A stretch of DNA of 64,000 bases, taken from CADEFX01 sp963806735. Lineage in GTDB: Bacteria > Pseudomonadota > Alphaproteobacteria > Rhizobiales > Hyphomicrobiaceae. Below the pieces are notes generated by a model. That model saw only the letters and a list, made by a program, of their open reading frames with translations, searched no databases and was not told where the DNA came from. Every line of letters starts with the position of its first letter. Position 1 is the stretch's first letter. The translations under genes and the position numbers were made by a program. Positions 33,518 to 43,539 of this stretch are shown piece after piece. Where the stretch lies: NCBI GenBank assembly GCA_963806735.1, contig CAWEBE010000025.1:1-64000 (forward strand). Reading direction: 5' to 3'.

Positions 33518-34691
33518 CGGGTTTCAGGCTCCCCAAGGTCCATGGTCGCCGTTGTGGTGCGAAAAGACGGCTTTTTCACGCGCCCGGCATGCGGCCATCT
33601 GCGCGTCAGCGACAGGAGCAGGCCAGCCAGCAGGGCAGCCGCCAGATTGGACGAGCCGCCCGAGGAGATGAACGGCAGCGTCATGCCCTTGGCGGGCGTG
33701 AGACCGACATTGACACCCATGTTGATGGCGGCCTGCAAGGCGAACAGCAGCGCGAGCCCGGTGACAGCCAGCCGCCGGAAGGCGTCCTGCTCCCCCCACA
33801 CCTGCCATAGCGCGCGAAAGACGACGAAGGCGAAGAGGGCAACCAATGCTAGGCAGGCCACGGTGCCGTACTCCTCGCCGATGACGGCGAACGGGAAATC
33901 GGTGTGCGCGTCGGGCAAGATTCCCTTGATGGTGCCTTCTCCGGGACCGCGGCCGAAGAAGCCGCCTTCGGTGAAGGATTCGATGGCGCGGTCGGTCTGG
34001 TACGTGTCGCCCGAGGACGGATCCAGGAAGCGCGCGATGCGCGTGCGCACGTGCGGGAACGTGGCATAGAGGCCGGCAAACGCGGACACGGCGAACAGGC
34101 AGAACAGAGCCAGCCGCCGCAATGGCTGACCGGAAAGGAAAAGAGTTCCCCCCAGACGAGAGTGATGAGCAATGCCTGACCGATGTCGGGCTGGAGCGCG
34201 ACCAGACCGACGAGCCCGAGATAGAGCGCCACCGCGGTCGGCAGAGCCGGCACATCGGCACGTCGGCCGCTCTCGGCGAACAGCCAGGCTGCGATGACGA
34301 CGAACGCAGGCTTGGCAAGCTCCGAGGGCTGGAAGGAGTGGCCCCCGAGGCGGAGCCAGCGCCTGGCGCCGTTGATCTCCGGCCCCGACACCAGCACGGC
34401 CACCATCAGCCCCAGCATGGCGAGCAGCAGCGCCAAAGCCAAACGCCGCGCCTGGCGCGGCGAGCACAGCGAGACCGCGAACATCAGCACGAGACCGACC
34501 ACGGTCACGAGCAGATGCCGCTCGACGTAATAGAAGGTGGGAAGACCCTTCCTGATGGCAACCGCGGGACCGGCTGCCAGCGACAGCACCGCGCCGGCGC
34601 CGACCAGCATCAGGACGGCTGTCAGCAGCACGCGGTCGACGGTGAACCACCATTCGGTCAGCAGGCTGCGGTCGGTGCGCGAGAACCTCAT
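33514..34691 (-). CDS. ftsW: Lipid II polymerase FtsW, interrupted by a one-base deletion
   Basis: FtsW is the SEDS-family glycosyltransferase that polymerises lipid II at the septum with FtsI. The first frame (34691 to about 34150) has RRWLRLGGHSFQPSELAK and ends ...ALLITLVWG. The second, in another frame, continues LFLSGQPLRRLALFCLF, with SFTEGGFFGRGPGEG, PDAHTDFPFAVIGEE and LPFISSGGSS, all SEDS hallmarks. The span of 1178 bases is one short of 393 codons. The frames meet at a run of six C (plus strand 34148-34153, six G in the gene); seven would restore 392 residues. Both ends are coupled by ATGA overlaps to murD and murG. Because ftsW is normally essential, an assembly error is likely. 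Confidence 0.9.
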
Positions 34692-36097
34692 GCCGGTGCC
34701 CCGGCCTTCATCGCAATACCGGGGAGAGCCGCGACGAGACGCCGAAATGCGTCGCCGCGATGCTCGAAGCTCTTGAACTGATCGTAGGAGGCGCAGGCCG
34801 GCGACAGCAGCACGACGGGCTCGCGCGCGGAGCTTGCGGCGGCATCGGCAGCTGCGGCGGCGACGGCACGTTCGAGCGTGTCACTGCGCGCGACAGCGAC
34901 CTTGCCCTCGAGCGTGTCTGCGAACGCCTCGGCTGCCTCGCCGATGAGGTACGCCTTGGCGATGCGCGGGAAGTAGGACGCGAGCGGCGCAATGCCACCC
35001 TCCTTGGCAAGGCCGCCGAGGATCCAGAAAATGTCGTGCTCGAAGGAGGCCAGGGCCTTCTCGGTCGAGTTGGCGTTGGTGGCCTTGGAATCGTTGATGA
35101 AGAGAGTGCGCCCGGCGCGGCCGATCTCCTCCAGTCGGTGCGGCAGACCGGGGAAGGTGCGCAGAGCCTGCGCGATGGTAGCGGCGGGAACACCGAGCAG
35201 CGACGCCGCGCCGACAACGGCGGCGGCGTTCTGTGCATTGTGGCGTCCGCGCAAGGTGGTGATGCCGGTGAGGTCGGCGATGACACGTGTGCTTTGTGGC
35301 CCGCCATCTGTAAAGCAGACAGTATTGCCGTCGACGAAATAGCCGTCTGCCTGGCGCCCGCTCGACAGCGGCCAGTGCGTCTTGCTGGAAGCCTTCCGTT
35401 GCGTTGCGACCGATCGACTGATGTCGTCATCGACGCCCACGAGCGAGGCCTCGGCGTTGGCAACAAGCCGCTGCTTGATGGCGGCGTAGTGCGCGAGCGT
35501 GCCGTGGCGATCGAGGTGATCGGCCGAGACGTTCAGCATCACCCCAACCGTCGGCGCCAACGACGGCGTCAGGTCTATCTGGAACGACGACATCTCGATG
35601 ACATGAATGCGGTCCGGTGCGGGCGGCGCGAGCGACAGGATGGCAGTGCCGATGTTGCCGCCCATCTGCACGTCGCGGCCGGCGGTGCGCAGAATATGTG
35701 CGATCAGCGCGGTGGTGGTGGACTTGCCGTTGGTGCCGGTGACGGCGACGACCGAGCTCGTGGAGCAGCTTGCGGCGCGCTCGCGAAAGAACAGCTCGAT
35801 GTCGCCAATGATCTCGACGCCGGCCGCCTGAGCTTTACGCACGACCCAATGTGGCTCGGGATGCGTCAACGGCACACCGGGGGCAAGAACGAGGGCAGCG
35901 ATGGAAGACCATTCGGCGGCTGCCAGATCCGAGAGAGCGAAACCTGATCTCTGCGCAGCCTGACGGCCGGTCTCGTTGTCGTCCCAGCACTCGACGCGCG
36001 CGCCGCCCGCAGTGAGCGCCTCGGCCGTCGCCAGTCCCGACCGGCCGAGGCCGAAGACCGCCACCCTCCTGCCGGCGAATGTCGTGACCCGAATCAT
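34688..36097 (-). CDS. murD: UDP-N-acetylmuramoylalanine--D-glutamate ligase MurD
   Basis: MurD adds D-glutamate to UDP-MurNAc-L-Ala. The 469-residue sequence begins RRVAVFGLGRSGLATA, has the ATP loop TGTNGKSTTT and IEMSSFQIDLTP. It ends with LLSPACASYDQFKSFEHRGD, the MurD signature that recognises the substrate. The start is set at ATG 36097; 21 more in-frame residues upstream (to 36160) are unlike the family. Its TGA overlaps the ftsW ATG. Confidence 0.95.
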   Translation of the reverse strand: MIRVTTFAGRRVAVFGLGRSGLATAEALTAGGARVECWDDNETGRQAAQRSGFALSDLAAAEWSSIAALVLAPGVPLTHPEPHWVVRKAQAAGVEIIGDIELFFRERAASCSTSSVVAVTGTNGKSTTTALIAHILRTAGRDVQMGGNIGTAILSLAPPAPDRIHVIEMSSFQIDLTPSLAPTVGVMLNVSADHLDRHGTLAHYAAIKQRLVANAEASLVGVDDDISRSVATQRKASSKTHWPLSSGRQADGYFVDGNTVCFTDGGPQSTRVIADLTGITTLRGRHNAQNAAAVVGAASLLGVPAATIAQALRTFPGLPHRLEEIGRAGRTLFINDSKATNANSTEKALASFEHDIFWILGGLAKEGGIAPLASYFPRIAKAYLIGEAAEAFADTLEGKVAVARSDTLERAVAAAAADAAASSAREPVVLLSPACASYDQFKSFEHRGDAFRRLVAALPGIAMKAGAPA

Positions 36098-36182
36098 GGG
36101 GCGATCATAGCTCGGTTCACGGCGCGATTGTGCCGCCGGAATCGGCCGGGTGCGGTTCAATTTGAAGCGAGGCGGACCAGTC

Positions 36183-37265
36183 TCAGCGCAGTTTCAAGGT
36201 CGCCAGGCCGACCAGGGCCAGCACCACCGAGATGATCCAGAAACGCACCACGACGGTCGACTCGTGCCAGCCCTTCTGCTCGAAGTGATGGTGCAGCGGT
36301 GCCATGCGGAAGACGCGCTTGCCGGTCGTCTTGTAGGAGCCGACCTGGATGATGACGGACAAAGCCTCCAGCACGAACAGGCCGCCGACGATGCCAAGCA
36401 CGATCTCGTGCTTGGTGGCCACCGCAATGGTGCCAAGCGCGCCGCCGAGCGCAAGGGAGCCGGTGTCGCCCATGAAGATCATGGCCGGCGGTGCATTGAA
36501 CCACAGGAAGCCGAGACCGGCGCCGATCAAGGCGCCGCAGATGACGGCCAGCTCGCCGGCGTTGGGCACATAGTGGATCTGCAGATAGGTGGCGAACCGC
36601 GCGTTGCCGGTGAGATACGCGATGAGGCCGAAAGTGGCCGCTGCGATCATCACGGGAACGATGGCGAGACCATCGAGGCCGTCGGTCAGGTTGACCGCAT
36701 TGCCGGCGCCGGCAATGACGAAAATGCCGACCACGATGAAAAGGAGGCCCAGGGGAACGATGAGCGTCTTGAAGAAGGGAATGGTAAGGGCGTCGGAGAA
36801 GCCGGATTTGCCAAGCAGCATGATCGCGTAGGTCGCTACGGCCGCGACCGCAAACTCCACCAGGAGCCGGCTGGAGGAGCCGAAGCCCTTGGTCGTCTGC
36901 TGCGTGACCTTGAGATAGTCGTCGTAGAAGCCGATGGCGCCGTAGGTGAGCGTGACGAACAGCACGATCCACACGTAAGGGCTCGCCCAGTTGGCCCACA
37001 ACACCGTGGACACGGTGACGCCGGCAAGGATCATCAAGCCGCCCATGGTCGGAGTGCCGCGCTTGGCGAAATGCGTCTGCGGGCCGTCCTCGCGGATGGG
37101 CTGGCCCTTGCCCTGCTTGATGCGCAGGAGATCGATGATGGTAGGGCCGAACAGAAAGACGAACAGCAGCGCGGTCATGATCGCGCCGCCCGTGCGGAAG
37201 GTCTGGTAGCGGAAGACGTTCAGGGGGCCGATCTGGTCGCTGAAGTTCACGAGCTCATAGAGCAT
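36183..37265 (-). CDS. mraY: Phospho-MurNAc-pentapeptide transferase MraY
   Basis: MraY transfers phospho-MurNAc-pentapeptide to undecaprenyl phosphate, making lipid I in the inner membrane. The 360-residue protein has about ten helices and the catalytic aspartates in GFYDDYLKV and NAVNLTDGLDGLA. MGDTGSLALGG and MAPLHHHFEQKGW are the usual late motifs. It is 45 bases after murF. Confidence 0.96.
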   Translation of the reverse strand: MLYELVNFSDQIGPLNVFRYQTFRTGGAIMTALLFVFLFGPTIIDLLRIKQGKGQPIREDGPQTHFAKRGTPTMGGLMILAGVTVSTVLWANWASPYVWIVLFVTLTYGAIGFYDDYLKVTQQTTKGFGSSSRLLVEFAVAAVATYAIMLLGKSGFSDALTIPFFKTLIVPLGLLFIVVGIFVIAGAGNAVNLTDGLDGLAIVPVMIAAATFGLIAYLTGNARFATYLQIHYVPNAGELAVICGALIGAGLGFLWFNAPPAMIFMGDTGSLALGGALGTIAVATKHEIVLGIVGGLFVLEALSVIIQVGSYKTTGKRVFRMAPLHHHFEQKGWHESTVVVRFWIISVVLALVGLATLKLR

Positions 37266-37310
37266 TCCAGTTCCTCCGGAGGGACGGTGAGGGCCCTTGC
37301 CCTGCCGGCC

Positions 37311-38741
37311 CTAGTTTGCTTTGGCGGCGCCGGGACCGAAGCGGGCCGTCACCGCGTCCACGAGCGGCGCCATGCGGGTGCCGAGCGAGCCCTTGATCAT
37401 CACCACGTCGCCCGGCCGCAATGCGGCGACGAGGCTGTCGACAAGACCAGTCGAGGTCGCAGACCACCGCCCGCGGCGGGATTCTTCCAAATCGTCGAAC
37501 AGCAATCGCATGTTGGGGCCGCAGGCAAAGACCAGATCGGCGCCAGCCCCGTCAACTGCGGCTTTCAGTCCGCGATGGAACTCGGCCGCGCGCGGACCCA
37601 GCTCCAGCATCTCCCCCAGCACGGCGATGCGGCGCGGAAAGGCCTCGCGCGGCACGGTCGCCATGGCGATGAGCGCTGCGCGCATGGAGCCGGGGTTGCC
37701 GTTGTAGCTCTCGTCAATGAGGAGGATGGCACCGCCAGGAACGTGGAGCGTAGTGCGCGCGCCGCGACCGCGCGGCGTGGAAATGTCAACAAGCGGCGCG
37801 AGGCAGATATCGAGCGGAAGGCCGAGGATATCGAGAACGGCGGCAACGGCGAGCGAGTTCATGGCGAGGTGGATGCCCGGCGCCCCCACGGTATAGCGCA
37901 GCGTGCGGCAACTGAAGCCTATGGTGACGGCGGTACCATCCGGACCGGCATCGAGGCATGTGGCGCGGATGGCCGCGCCGGCGGACGTGCCGAACGAATA
38001 TATGCGGGCGCCACGAGCTACAGCGCGTTCCTCAAGCAGCGGGAAATGCGGATTGTCGCGATTGAGAATGGCGATGCCGCCCGGCTCGAGGCCGGCGAAG
38101 ATCTCGGCCTTGGCTTCCGCAATAGCGGCCTCGCTGGCGAACTGCCCGATATGCGCGGGCAGCACGTTGGTGATGACGGCGATATGCGGGCGCACCATCC
38201 GCGACAGAGGCGTGATCTCGCCGGCGTGATTCATGCCGATCTCGCACACGGCAAAGCGTGTCGAGGCCGGCATGCGGGAGAGCGTCAACGGCACGCCCCA
38301 GTGATTGTTGTAGGACTTCTCCGCGGCATGCACGCTGCCGGCACGCGACAGGCAGGCGCGCAACATTTCCTTGGTGCCGGTCTTGCCGTGACTGCCGGTG
38401 ACGGCGATGACACGTGCCTCAGGAGCGAGGCGTGCACGCGCGGTGCGACCTATGCGCTCCAGCGCGCGTAGCGGATCATCGACGCGGATCAGTGGACCAT
38501 CATCGGAGGCGCGCGTGTAGTGGTGGCCGACCAAGGCTGCGGCGGCGCCGCGCGCGAAAGCCGCCGGCAGGAAGGCGTGGCCGTCACGCTCCACCTTCAG
38601 CGCCACGAAAACATCGCCCGGAGCGAGCGTGCGGGTGTCGATAGAGAAACCGGTGACAGGCATCGTGGCCGTTCCGTCAGCGGTGCCGTCCGCTGCCACG
38701 ACCAGGTCCTCCCAGCGCCAAAGCGCTTGTGCATCAGCCAT
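37311..38741 (-). CDS. murF: UDP-MurNAc-tripeptide--D-Ala-D-Ala ligase MurF
   Basis: MurF adds the D-Ala-D-Ala dipeptide made by Ddl. The 476-residue protein has TGSHGKTGTKEML as its ATP loop, KSYNNHWGVPLTL, CEIGMNHAGEI and LIDESYNGNPGSM, in the order expected for MurF. The start is ATG 38741, overlapping the end of murE by 8 bases. The frame is open upstream but that part is the shadow of murE. Confidence 0.95.
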   Translation of the reverse strand: MADAQALWRWEDLVVAADGTADGTATMPVTGFSIDTRTLAPGDVFVALKVERDGHAFLPAAFARGAAAALVGHHYTRASDDGPLIRVDDPLRALERIGRTARARLAPEARVIAVTGSHGKTGTKEMLRACLSRAGSVHAAEKSYNNHWGVPLTLSRMPASTRFAVCEIGMNHAGEITPLSRMVRPHIAVITNVLPAHIGQFASEAAIAEAKAEIFAGLEPGGIAILNRDNPHFPLLEERAVARGARIYSFGTSAGAAIRATCLDAGPDGTAVTIGFSCRTLRYTVGAPGIHLAMNSLAVAAVLDILGLPLDICLAPLVDISTPRGRGARTTLHVPGGAILLIDESYNGNPGSMRAALIAMATVPREAFPRRIAVLGEMLELGPRAAEFHRGLKAAVDGAGADLVFACGPNMRLLFDDLEESRRGRWSATSTGLVDSLVAALRPGDVVMIKGSLGTRMAPLVDAVTARFGPGAAKAN

Positions 38742-40194
38742 CCACACCGTCTCCCCCGAGAGCGGCCAGGACGGCCTCGTGATCCGAGAAGGGCAGCACA
38801 GTGTTGCCGACGATCTGGCCGGTCTCGTGGCCTTTGCCGGCGACCAGCAGGACATCACCGGCGCCAAGCATGCGAACGCCAGTGCCGATGGCTTCGCCCC
38901 GATCGCCGATCTCGCGCGCGCCGGGAGCAGCAACCAGGATCTCGGCGCGGATCGCCTCCGGTTTCTCGCTGCGCGGGTTGTCGTCGGTGACGATGGCAAC
39001 GTCGGCCTTCTCGACCGCGATGCGGCCCATGATCGGCCGCTTGCCCTTGTCGCGATCTCCGCCGCAGCCGAACACACAGATGAGGCGGCCCGATGCGAAG
39101 GGCCTCAGCGCATCGAGCGCAGCTGCGAGCGCCTCGGGCTTGTGCGCATAGTCGACCACGGCAAGACCGCCGCCCCGCCGCCCGACGATCTCCAGCCGGC
39201 CTTTCACGCCCATCAGCGCGGCCATGGCATTGATCGCCGCAGCCGGCTCGGCCCCCGTCCCGATGGCGAGGCCGACAGCGAGAAGCGCGTTTTCAATCTG
39301 ATAGCTGCCCGGCAATGGAAAGCGCAGCGGAAAATCGCGGCCATCGTGACGAACGACGACACGTTGCGTGAAGCCGTCGGGAGCGAGCGAGACGAGGCGC
39401 AAATGCTCTCCGGCCTTGCCGGTAGTAAACAGGCCGAGGCTGCGCGCCCTGGCCGCGGCCATCACATCCGCCGCGCGCGCGCCGTCGGCATTGACGACGG
39501 CCGGCTGGCCCGGCCGCAGCAGTTCCGTGAACAATCGCATCTTGGCGGCGAGATAGGCGTTCTCGTCCGCATGGTAGTCGAGATGATCGCGGCCGAGGTT
39601 CGTGAACGCGGCAGCAGCGAGACGCACACCGTCTAGACGATACTGGTCGAGCCCGTGCGATGAGGCCTCGAAGGCGAGATGGGTAACGCCTTCGCTCGCG
39701 AGGCCCGCGAGCGCCGCGTGCAGCGACACAGGGTCGGGCGTGGTGAGCGAGCCGTAGACGCTGCCATCCGGCTTGACGAGGCCGATGGTGCCGAGCGAGG
39801 CGGCGGTGTGGCCGAGGGTGGCAAAGATCTGGCGCGTGAACTCCGCGACCGAGGTCTTGCCATTGGTTCCGGTGACGGCGACGATCACACGGGGCTGTGC
39901 GGCGTGGAAGCGCGCGGCCATGAGGGCGAGTGCACGCCGCGGCTCTACCGAGCGCAGGACCGGGACAGAGGTTGGGACCGTTACCGCCGCGCCCTCTTTC
40001 GCCAGCACGGCTACGGCGCCCTTGCCTATCGCCTCGGCGACGAAGCGCGTGCCATCCACCTTGGTTCCGGGCAGAGCGGCGAATAGAAATCCGGGCTTCA
40101 CGGCGCGGCTGTCGGCGGTGATGCCCGTCACCTCGATGCCCGAGAGTGCCCCGGGCGCGGATATCTCCGGCCCTGTCAGCGAGGAAAGCAGCAT
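38734..40194 (-). CDS. murE: UDP-MurNAc-tripeptide synthetase MurE
   Basis: MurE adds the third residue of the stem peptide. The 486-residue sequence has TGTNGKTSVAEFTRQ as the ATP loop, EASSHGLDQYRLDGV, and the DNPRSEKP motif that marks meso-diaminopimelate as the added amino acid. The start is set at ATG 40194; 11 further in-frame residues lie upstream. About 300 bases separate it from ftsI, and they contain a mosaic palindrome, unlike the tight spacing elsewhere in the cluster. Confidence 0.95.
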   Translation of the reverse strand: MLLSSLTGPEISAPGALSGIEVTGITADSRAVKPGFLFAALPGTKVDGTRFVAEAIGKGAVAVLAKEGAAVTVPTSVPVLRSVEPRRALALMAARFHAAQPRVIVAVTGTNGKTSVAEFTRQIFATLGHTAASLGTIGLVKPDGSVYGSLTTPDPVSLHAALAGLASEGVTHLAFEASSHGLDQYRLDGVRLAAAAFTNLGRDHLDYHADENAYLAAKMRLFTELLRPGQPAVVNADGARAADVMAAARARSLGLFTTGKAGEHLRLVSLAPDGFTQRVVVRHDGRDFPLRFPLPGSYQIENALLAVGLAIGTGAEPAAAINAMAALMGVKGRLEIVGRRGGGLAVVDYAHKPEALAAALDALRPFASGRLICVFGCGGDRDKGKRPIMGRIAVEKADVAIVTDDNPRSEKPEAIRAEILVAAPGAREIGDRGEAIGTGVRMLGAGDVLLVAGKGHETGQIVGNTVLPFSDHEAVLAALGGDGVDG

Positions 40195-40332
40195 CGCGCC
40201 TTCGGTCTGGTTTGTGTTGGCCCGCAAACCGATGGGGACACGGACACGTGCGGGCCAGCCTGTTCATATGTTGCATCGCTGGGGGCGTCAAACGGTGGGA
40301 TTGAAGGTGGAGTTGGGCACTCGCCCAACAAT

Positions 40333-40490
40333 CTGATGTCATCCCGGGCGAGCGCAAGCGAGACCCGGGACCCAGGGCCGCGCGATGCAAGAGCTGCCGC
40401 ATCTGATTCTGGGTCCCGGCTCGCGCGCGGGAACAAATGCTGCGTGAAACAACGATCGTCTTTGCCCGCGCTTGGCCGGGATGACATCAG
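40333..40490. repeat. Mosaic palindromic element between ftsI and murE
   Basis: The ends CTGATGTCATCCCGG (40333-40347) and CCGGGATGACATCAG (40476-40490) are perfect 15-base inverted repeats. Inside are further facing arms (ACCCGGGACCCAGG and CTGGGTCCCGG). This composite form is a known type of short mosaic repeat in Hyphomicrobiales. It carries no reading frame and starts 5 bases from the ftsI stop. Confidence 0.75.
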
Positions 40491-40494
40491 AAGG

Positions 40495-42159
40495 TTACTT
40501 CTCCAGGCGCTCCGGAAGGATGTCGAGCAGCGGGGCGATGCGGGCGATGAGGAGGCTCGTGACCGGAGCCGCGTTGAGACCGGCGGTGATCTGGCCCTTG
40601 GTCTCCTCAGTCGCCTGCGGCTCGAACAGCGCCACGAACGTCACGTAGCGCGGGGCGTCCATCGGCAGGGCGCCGACGAAGGACGAGATCACCGCCTTGC
40701 TCTGGTAGCCACCCTTGCCGGGCATTTCGGCCGTTCCGGTCTTGCCGCCGACGCGGTATCCAGCGACCTCGGCGCGCCGCCCGGTGCCATAGGGCGTTGT
40801 GACGTTGAGGCGCAGAAGCTCTCGAATGCGAGTGCTGGTTTTAGAGCTGACGAGACGCTCGGACGACCGGCTCGCGTTGGATTTGCTGAGGAAGGTCGGC
40901 ACCACCTGCGTGCCGCCGTTGACGAGGCTGGCGAAGGCGGCGGCGAACTGGAGCGGCGCGACGGCAAGGCCGTGGCCGTAAGCGATGGTGACGGTCTCGA
41001 TCTCGCCCCAGCGCTTGGGCAGCAGCGGCGCCGATATGGGTCCCGCCTCGGTGCGCGCTGGCGCCAGCAGGCCAAGCCGCGATAGGAAACCGATCTGGCG
41101 CGCGCTTCCGGCCTCCAGCGCCATCATGCCCGCGCCGACATTGGAGGAATGCAGGAAGATGTCGCGCACGGTGAGCGGGCGGCCCAGCGGATGCAGATCC
41201 GTGATGGTGTGGGGGCCGATCTCCAACGGCTGGCGCACATCGTAGACCTTGTCGGGGGTCGCCACGCCCTCTTCCAGCAGCATGGCAACGGTCAGCGTCT
41301 TGAAGATGGAGCCCAGTTCGAAAACACTGGCCGACAGGCGATCGAGACGATCGACGGCGAGAGCTTCGGCGGGCCGGTTGGGATCGACATCGGGCAGCGA
41401 GACGGCGGCGATCAGCTCACCGGTCACCACATCCATGACGAGACCTGCAGCGCCGCTTGCCTTGTAGCGGGCCTGCGCCTCTCTCAGCTCGAGCGCCATG
41501 GCGTGCTGCACGCCGAGATCAAGCGACAGGTGAACGGTGGCGATGCGCGACTGGGCGGCGGCCACCACGACCTCCATGCCCATGGTTTCGTCGATATGGC
41601 GCTCGAGCCCTGACAGTCCCTTGTTGTCGACGTTGACCTGGCCGACGAGATGCCCCACCAGAGCGCCGGCGGGATAGACGCGCTTGGGCTCGCGGCGGAA
41701 GGCGAGGCCCGGCAGGCCCAGATCGTGCACACGCTGCGCCTGCACGGGGGTCAGCCCACGCTTCACCCAGGCGAAACGGCGCGTACGGTCATCGAGCGTG
41801 CGGCGCAGATCGGCGGCATCGAGATCGGGAAAGATGGCGAGCAGCTTCTCCACGACCTCGTCGCGATCGAGCACCAGGGCCGGATCGGCGTAGAGCGAGG
41901 GAGTGCCGACATCGGTGGCGACGAGCCGGCCGCGGCGGTCGACGATATCGGGCCGCGAGAGCACGCGGGCGATGGGCTCGGCCATGGCGAGGCGGATCTC
42001 GCCTTGCGTGGCGAGCGACAGCCGCACGAGTTGTGCGGCGATGCAGAGGAACAGGGCAGCGATGCCGGCGGCCACGACAAAGCCGCGCCCACGCGGGGCC
42101 GGGGCTTCCCGCGCAGCGGCGGCAACGCGGCCAGCCATGCCTGTCGCGGTCGCGCTCAC
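40495..42159 (-). CDS. ftsI: Septal peptidoglycan transpeptidase FtsI (PBP3)
   Basis: FtsI cross-links septal peptidoglycan with FtsW. The 554-residue class B penicillin-binding protein has one N-terminal helix (GFVVAAGIAALFLCIAAQLV), the dimerisation domain including DRRGRLVATDV, and the three active-site motifs: S284-I-F-K287, S338-S-N340 and K473-T-G-T. The SxxK serine is in ELGSIFK instead of the common EPGSxxK. The gene overlaps ftsL by 4 bases. Confidence 0.94.
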   Translation of the reverse strand: MSATATGMAGRVAAAAREAPAPRGRGFVVAAGIAALFLCIAAQLVRLSLATQGEIRLAMAEPIARVLSRPDIVDRRGRLVATDVGTPSLYADPALVLDRDEVVEKLLAIFPDLDAADLRRTLDDRTRRFAWVKRGLTPVQAQRVHDLGLPGLAFRREPKRVYPAGALVGHLVGQVNVDNKGLSGLERHIDETMGMEVVVAAAQSRIATVHLSLDLGVQHAMALELREAQARYKASGAAGLVMDVVTGELIAAVSLPDVDPNRPAEALAVDRLDRLSASVFELGSIFKTLTVAMLLEEGVATPDKVYDVRQPLEIGPHTITDLHPLGRPLTVRDIFLHSSNVGAGMMALEAGSARQIGFLSRLGLLAPARTEAGPISAPLLPKRWGEIETVTIAYGHGLAVAPLQFAAAFASLVNGGTQVVPTFLSKSNASRSSERLVSSKTSTRIRELLRLNVTTPYGTGRRAEVAGYRVGGKTGTAEMPGKGGYQSKAVISSFVGALPMDAPRYVTFVALFEPQATEETKGQITAGLNAAPVTSLLIARIAPLLDILPERLEK

Positions 42160-42473
42160 CGGGAAGGCGTCCGCTTCTGCTGATCGGGCCGCGCCGGCGC
42201 ATCGGTTGCGACGGCCTCGCCGATCTCGACATACTGCTGCTCGCGGATGGGTCCCAGGCCCTGCTTGCGCGCCATCTTTTCGATCCGGTCGGGGCGCGCG
42301 AGATAGGCCCGCTCTGCCTTGAGGATGGCAATGTCCGCCTCGAGCTTCTCGAGCGCGCGCTCCTTGCCTTGCACAGCGATTTCCACGCGGCGCGTATCGT
42401 ACTTGAGGCTGTAGAGCGCGAACGCCGCGCCAAGCGTCATGAAGGCTGCGACGATGCTGAGCATCCTGAGCAT
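42156..42473 (-). CDS. ftsL: Cell division protein FtsL
   Basis: A 105-residue bitopic protein with one membrane helix right at the N-terminus (MLSIVAAFMTLGAAFALYSL). An exterior coiled coil follows (VQGKERALEKLEADIAILKAE), then ARPDRIEKMARKQGLGP, which matches FtsL of alphaproteobacteria. It forms the FtsQLB complex. ATG 42473 is preceded by GAGGGAGAG. Identification rests on the motif and the place between rsmH and ftsI. Confidence 0.9.
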   Translation of the reverse strand: MLRMLSIVAAFMTLGAAFALYSLKYDTRRVEIAVQGKERALEKLEADIAILKAERAYLARPDRIEKMARKQGLGPIREQQYVEIGEAVATDAPARPDQQKRTPSR

Positions 42474-42483
42474 GTGCTCTCCC

Positions 42484-43539
42484 TCATCGCGCCCGGTGTG
42501 ACCGCACCCCTGGCTGTCGAGCACCCGGCGTGGCTGGATCTTCCGGCGGCCATGCCGGTGCCTCGGTGCGCTCGGCAACCCGCAGGCGGGCCGAGCGAGC
42601 GCGCGGGTTGGCCGCGATCTCCTCTTGCGAAGAGGTAAACGGCCGCTGGTTAACAATTCGGAAACTTTGAGCTGGTGATTTGATCTTTCCCGCAGGCAGA
42701 TGCCGCGACCCGGCGGGCGTGCGGCCCGCGCGAGCAGCGAGGAACTGCTTGACGATGCGATCCTCGAGCGAATGGAAAGACACGACGGCTAGCCGGCCAC
42801 TGGGCTTCAGGATACGCTCGGCCGCCTGCAGCGCCCGCGCTAGTTCGCCAAGCTCGTTGTTGACGTAGATGCGCAGCGCTTGAAACGTGCGTGTCGCGGG
42901 ATGGATGTCGTGGCCGGGCCGGCGGCCGAGCACGCGACCGACCAGATCCGCCAGCTCGCGCGTCGTGGTCAGCGGCCTTTCCTCACGCGCAGCGACGATG
43001 GCGCGGGCGATGGCGCGCGAGCGGCGCTCCTCGCCCAGATGAAAGAGAATGTCGGCAATGTCCTCCTCGCGCGCGGAGTTGACGACATCGGCCGCACTCA
43101 AGCCTTCGCCGGGTGACATGCGCATGTCGAGCGGACCGTCGTGCTGGAACGAGAAGCCGCGTCCCGGCTCATCGAGCTGCATGGAGGAGACGCCGATGTC
43201 GAGCACGACGGCGTCGGCCGCATCTGCGCCGGCGTGGCGGGCCACGTCGTCGAGCGCGCCGAAACGCGCGTGGACGAGATCGAGCCGTCCGGGAAACTCC
43301 GCGATCAACCACTGGCCGGACGCGACTGCATTAGGGTCGCGATCTATGGCGATGATACGACCCGCGCCGGCCTCGAGCATGGCGCGGGTGTAGCCGCCCG
43401 CGCCGAAGGTGCCGTCAATGATCGTAGCGCGCGCGACTGGCTCTATCGCTGCCAGCACCTGGGAAAGCAGCACGGGAATGTGACGGCGCCGCACCTCCGC
43501 GACGCCGACCCCCGTCCGGCTGTCGCGCTCCGTCATCAT
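42484..43539 (-). CDS. rsmH: 16S rRNA (cytosine-1402-N4)-methyltransferase RsmH (MraW)
   Basis: RsmH methylates N4 of C1402 in 16S rRNA. The 351-residue sequence begins HIPVLLSQVLAAIEP, has the SAM loop DGTFGAGGYTRAML, LDIGVSSMQLDEPGRGFSF, and VVSFHSLEDRIVKQF, all family signatures. The start at ATG 43539 overlaps the mraZ stop; the next codon is also ATG. The C-terminus has an added arginine/proline-rich tail. Confidence 0.95.
   Translation of the reverse strand: MMTERDSRTGVGVAEVRRRHIPVLLSQVLAAIEPVARATIIDGTFGAGGYTRAMLEAGAGRIIAIDRDPNAVASGQWLIAEFPGRLDLVHARFGALDDVARHAGADAADAVVLDIGVSSMQLDEPGRGFSFQHDGPLDMRMSPGEGLSAADVVNSAREEDIADILFHLGEERRSRAIARAIVAAREERPLTTTRELADLVGRVLGRRPGHDIHPATRTFQALRIYVNNELGELARALQAAERILKPSGRLAVVSFHSLEDRIVKQFLAARAGRTPAGSRHLPAGKIKSPAQSFRIVNQRPFTSSQEEIAANPRARSARLRVAERTEAPAWPPEDPATPGARQPGVRSHRAR

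Noticed and set aside
36150..38471. 773-codon open frame on the plus strand over mraY and murF
   Set aside because: Antisense of two certain genes. The translation has no domain and is rich in Arg, Gly and His typical of shadows.
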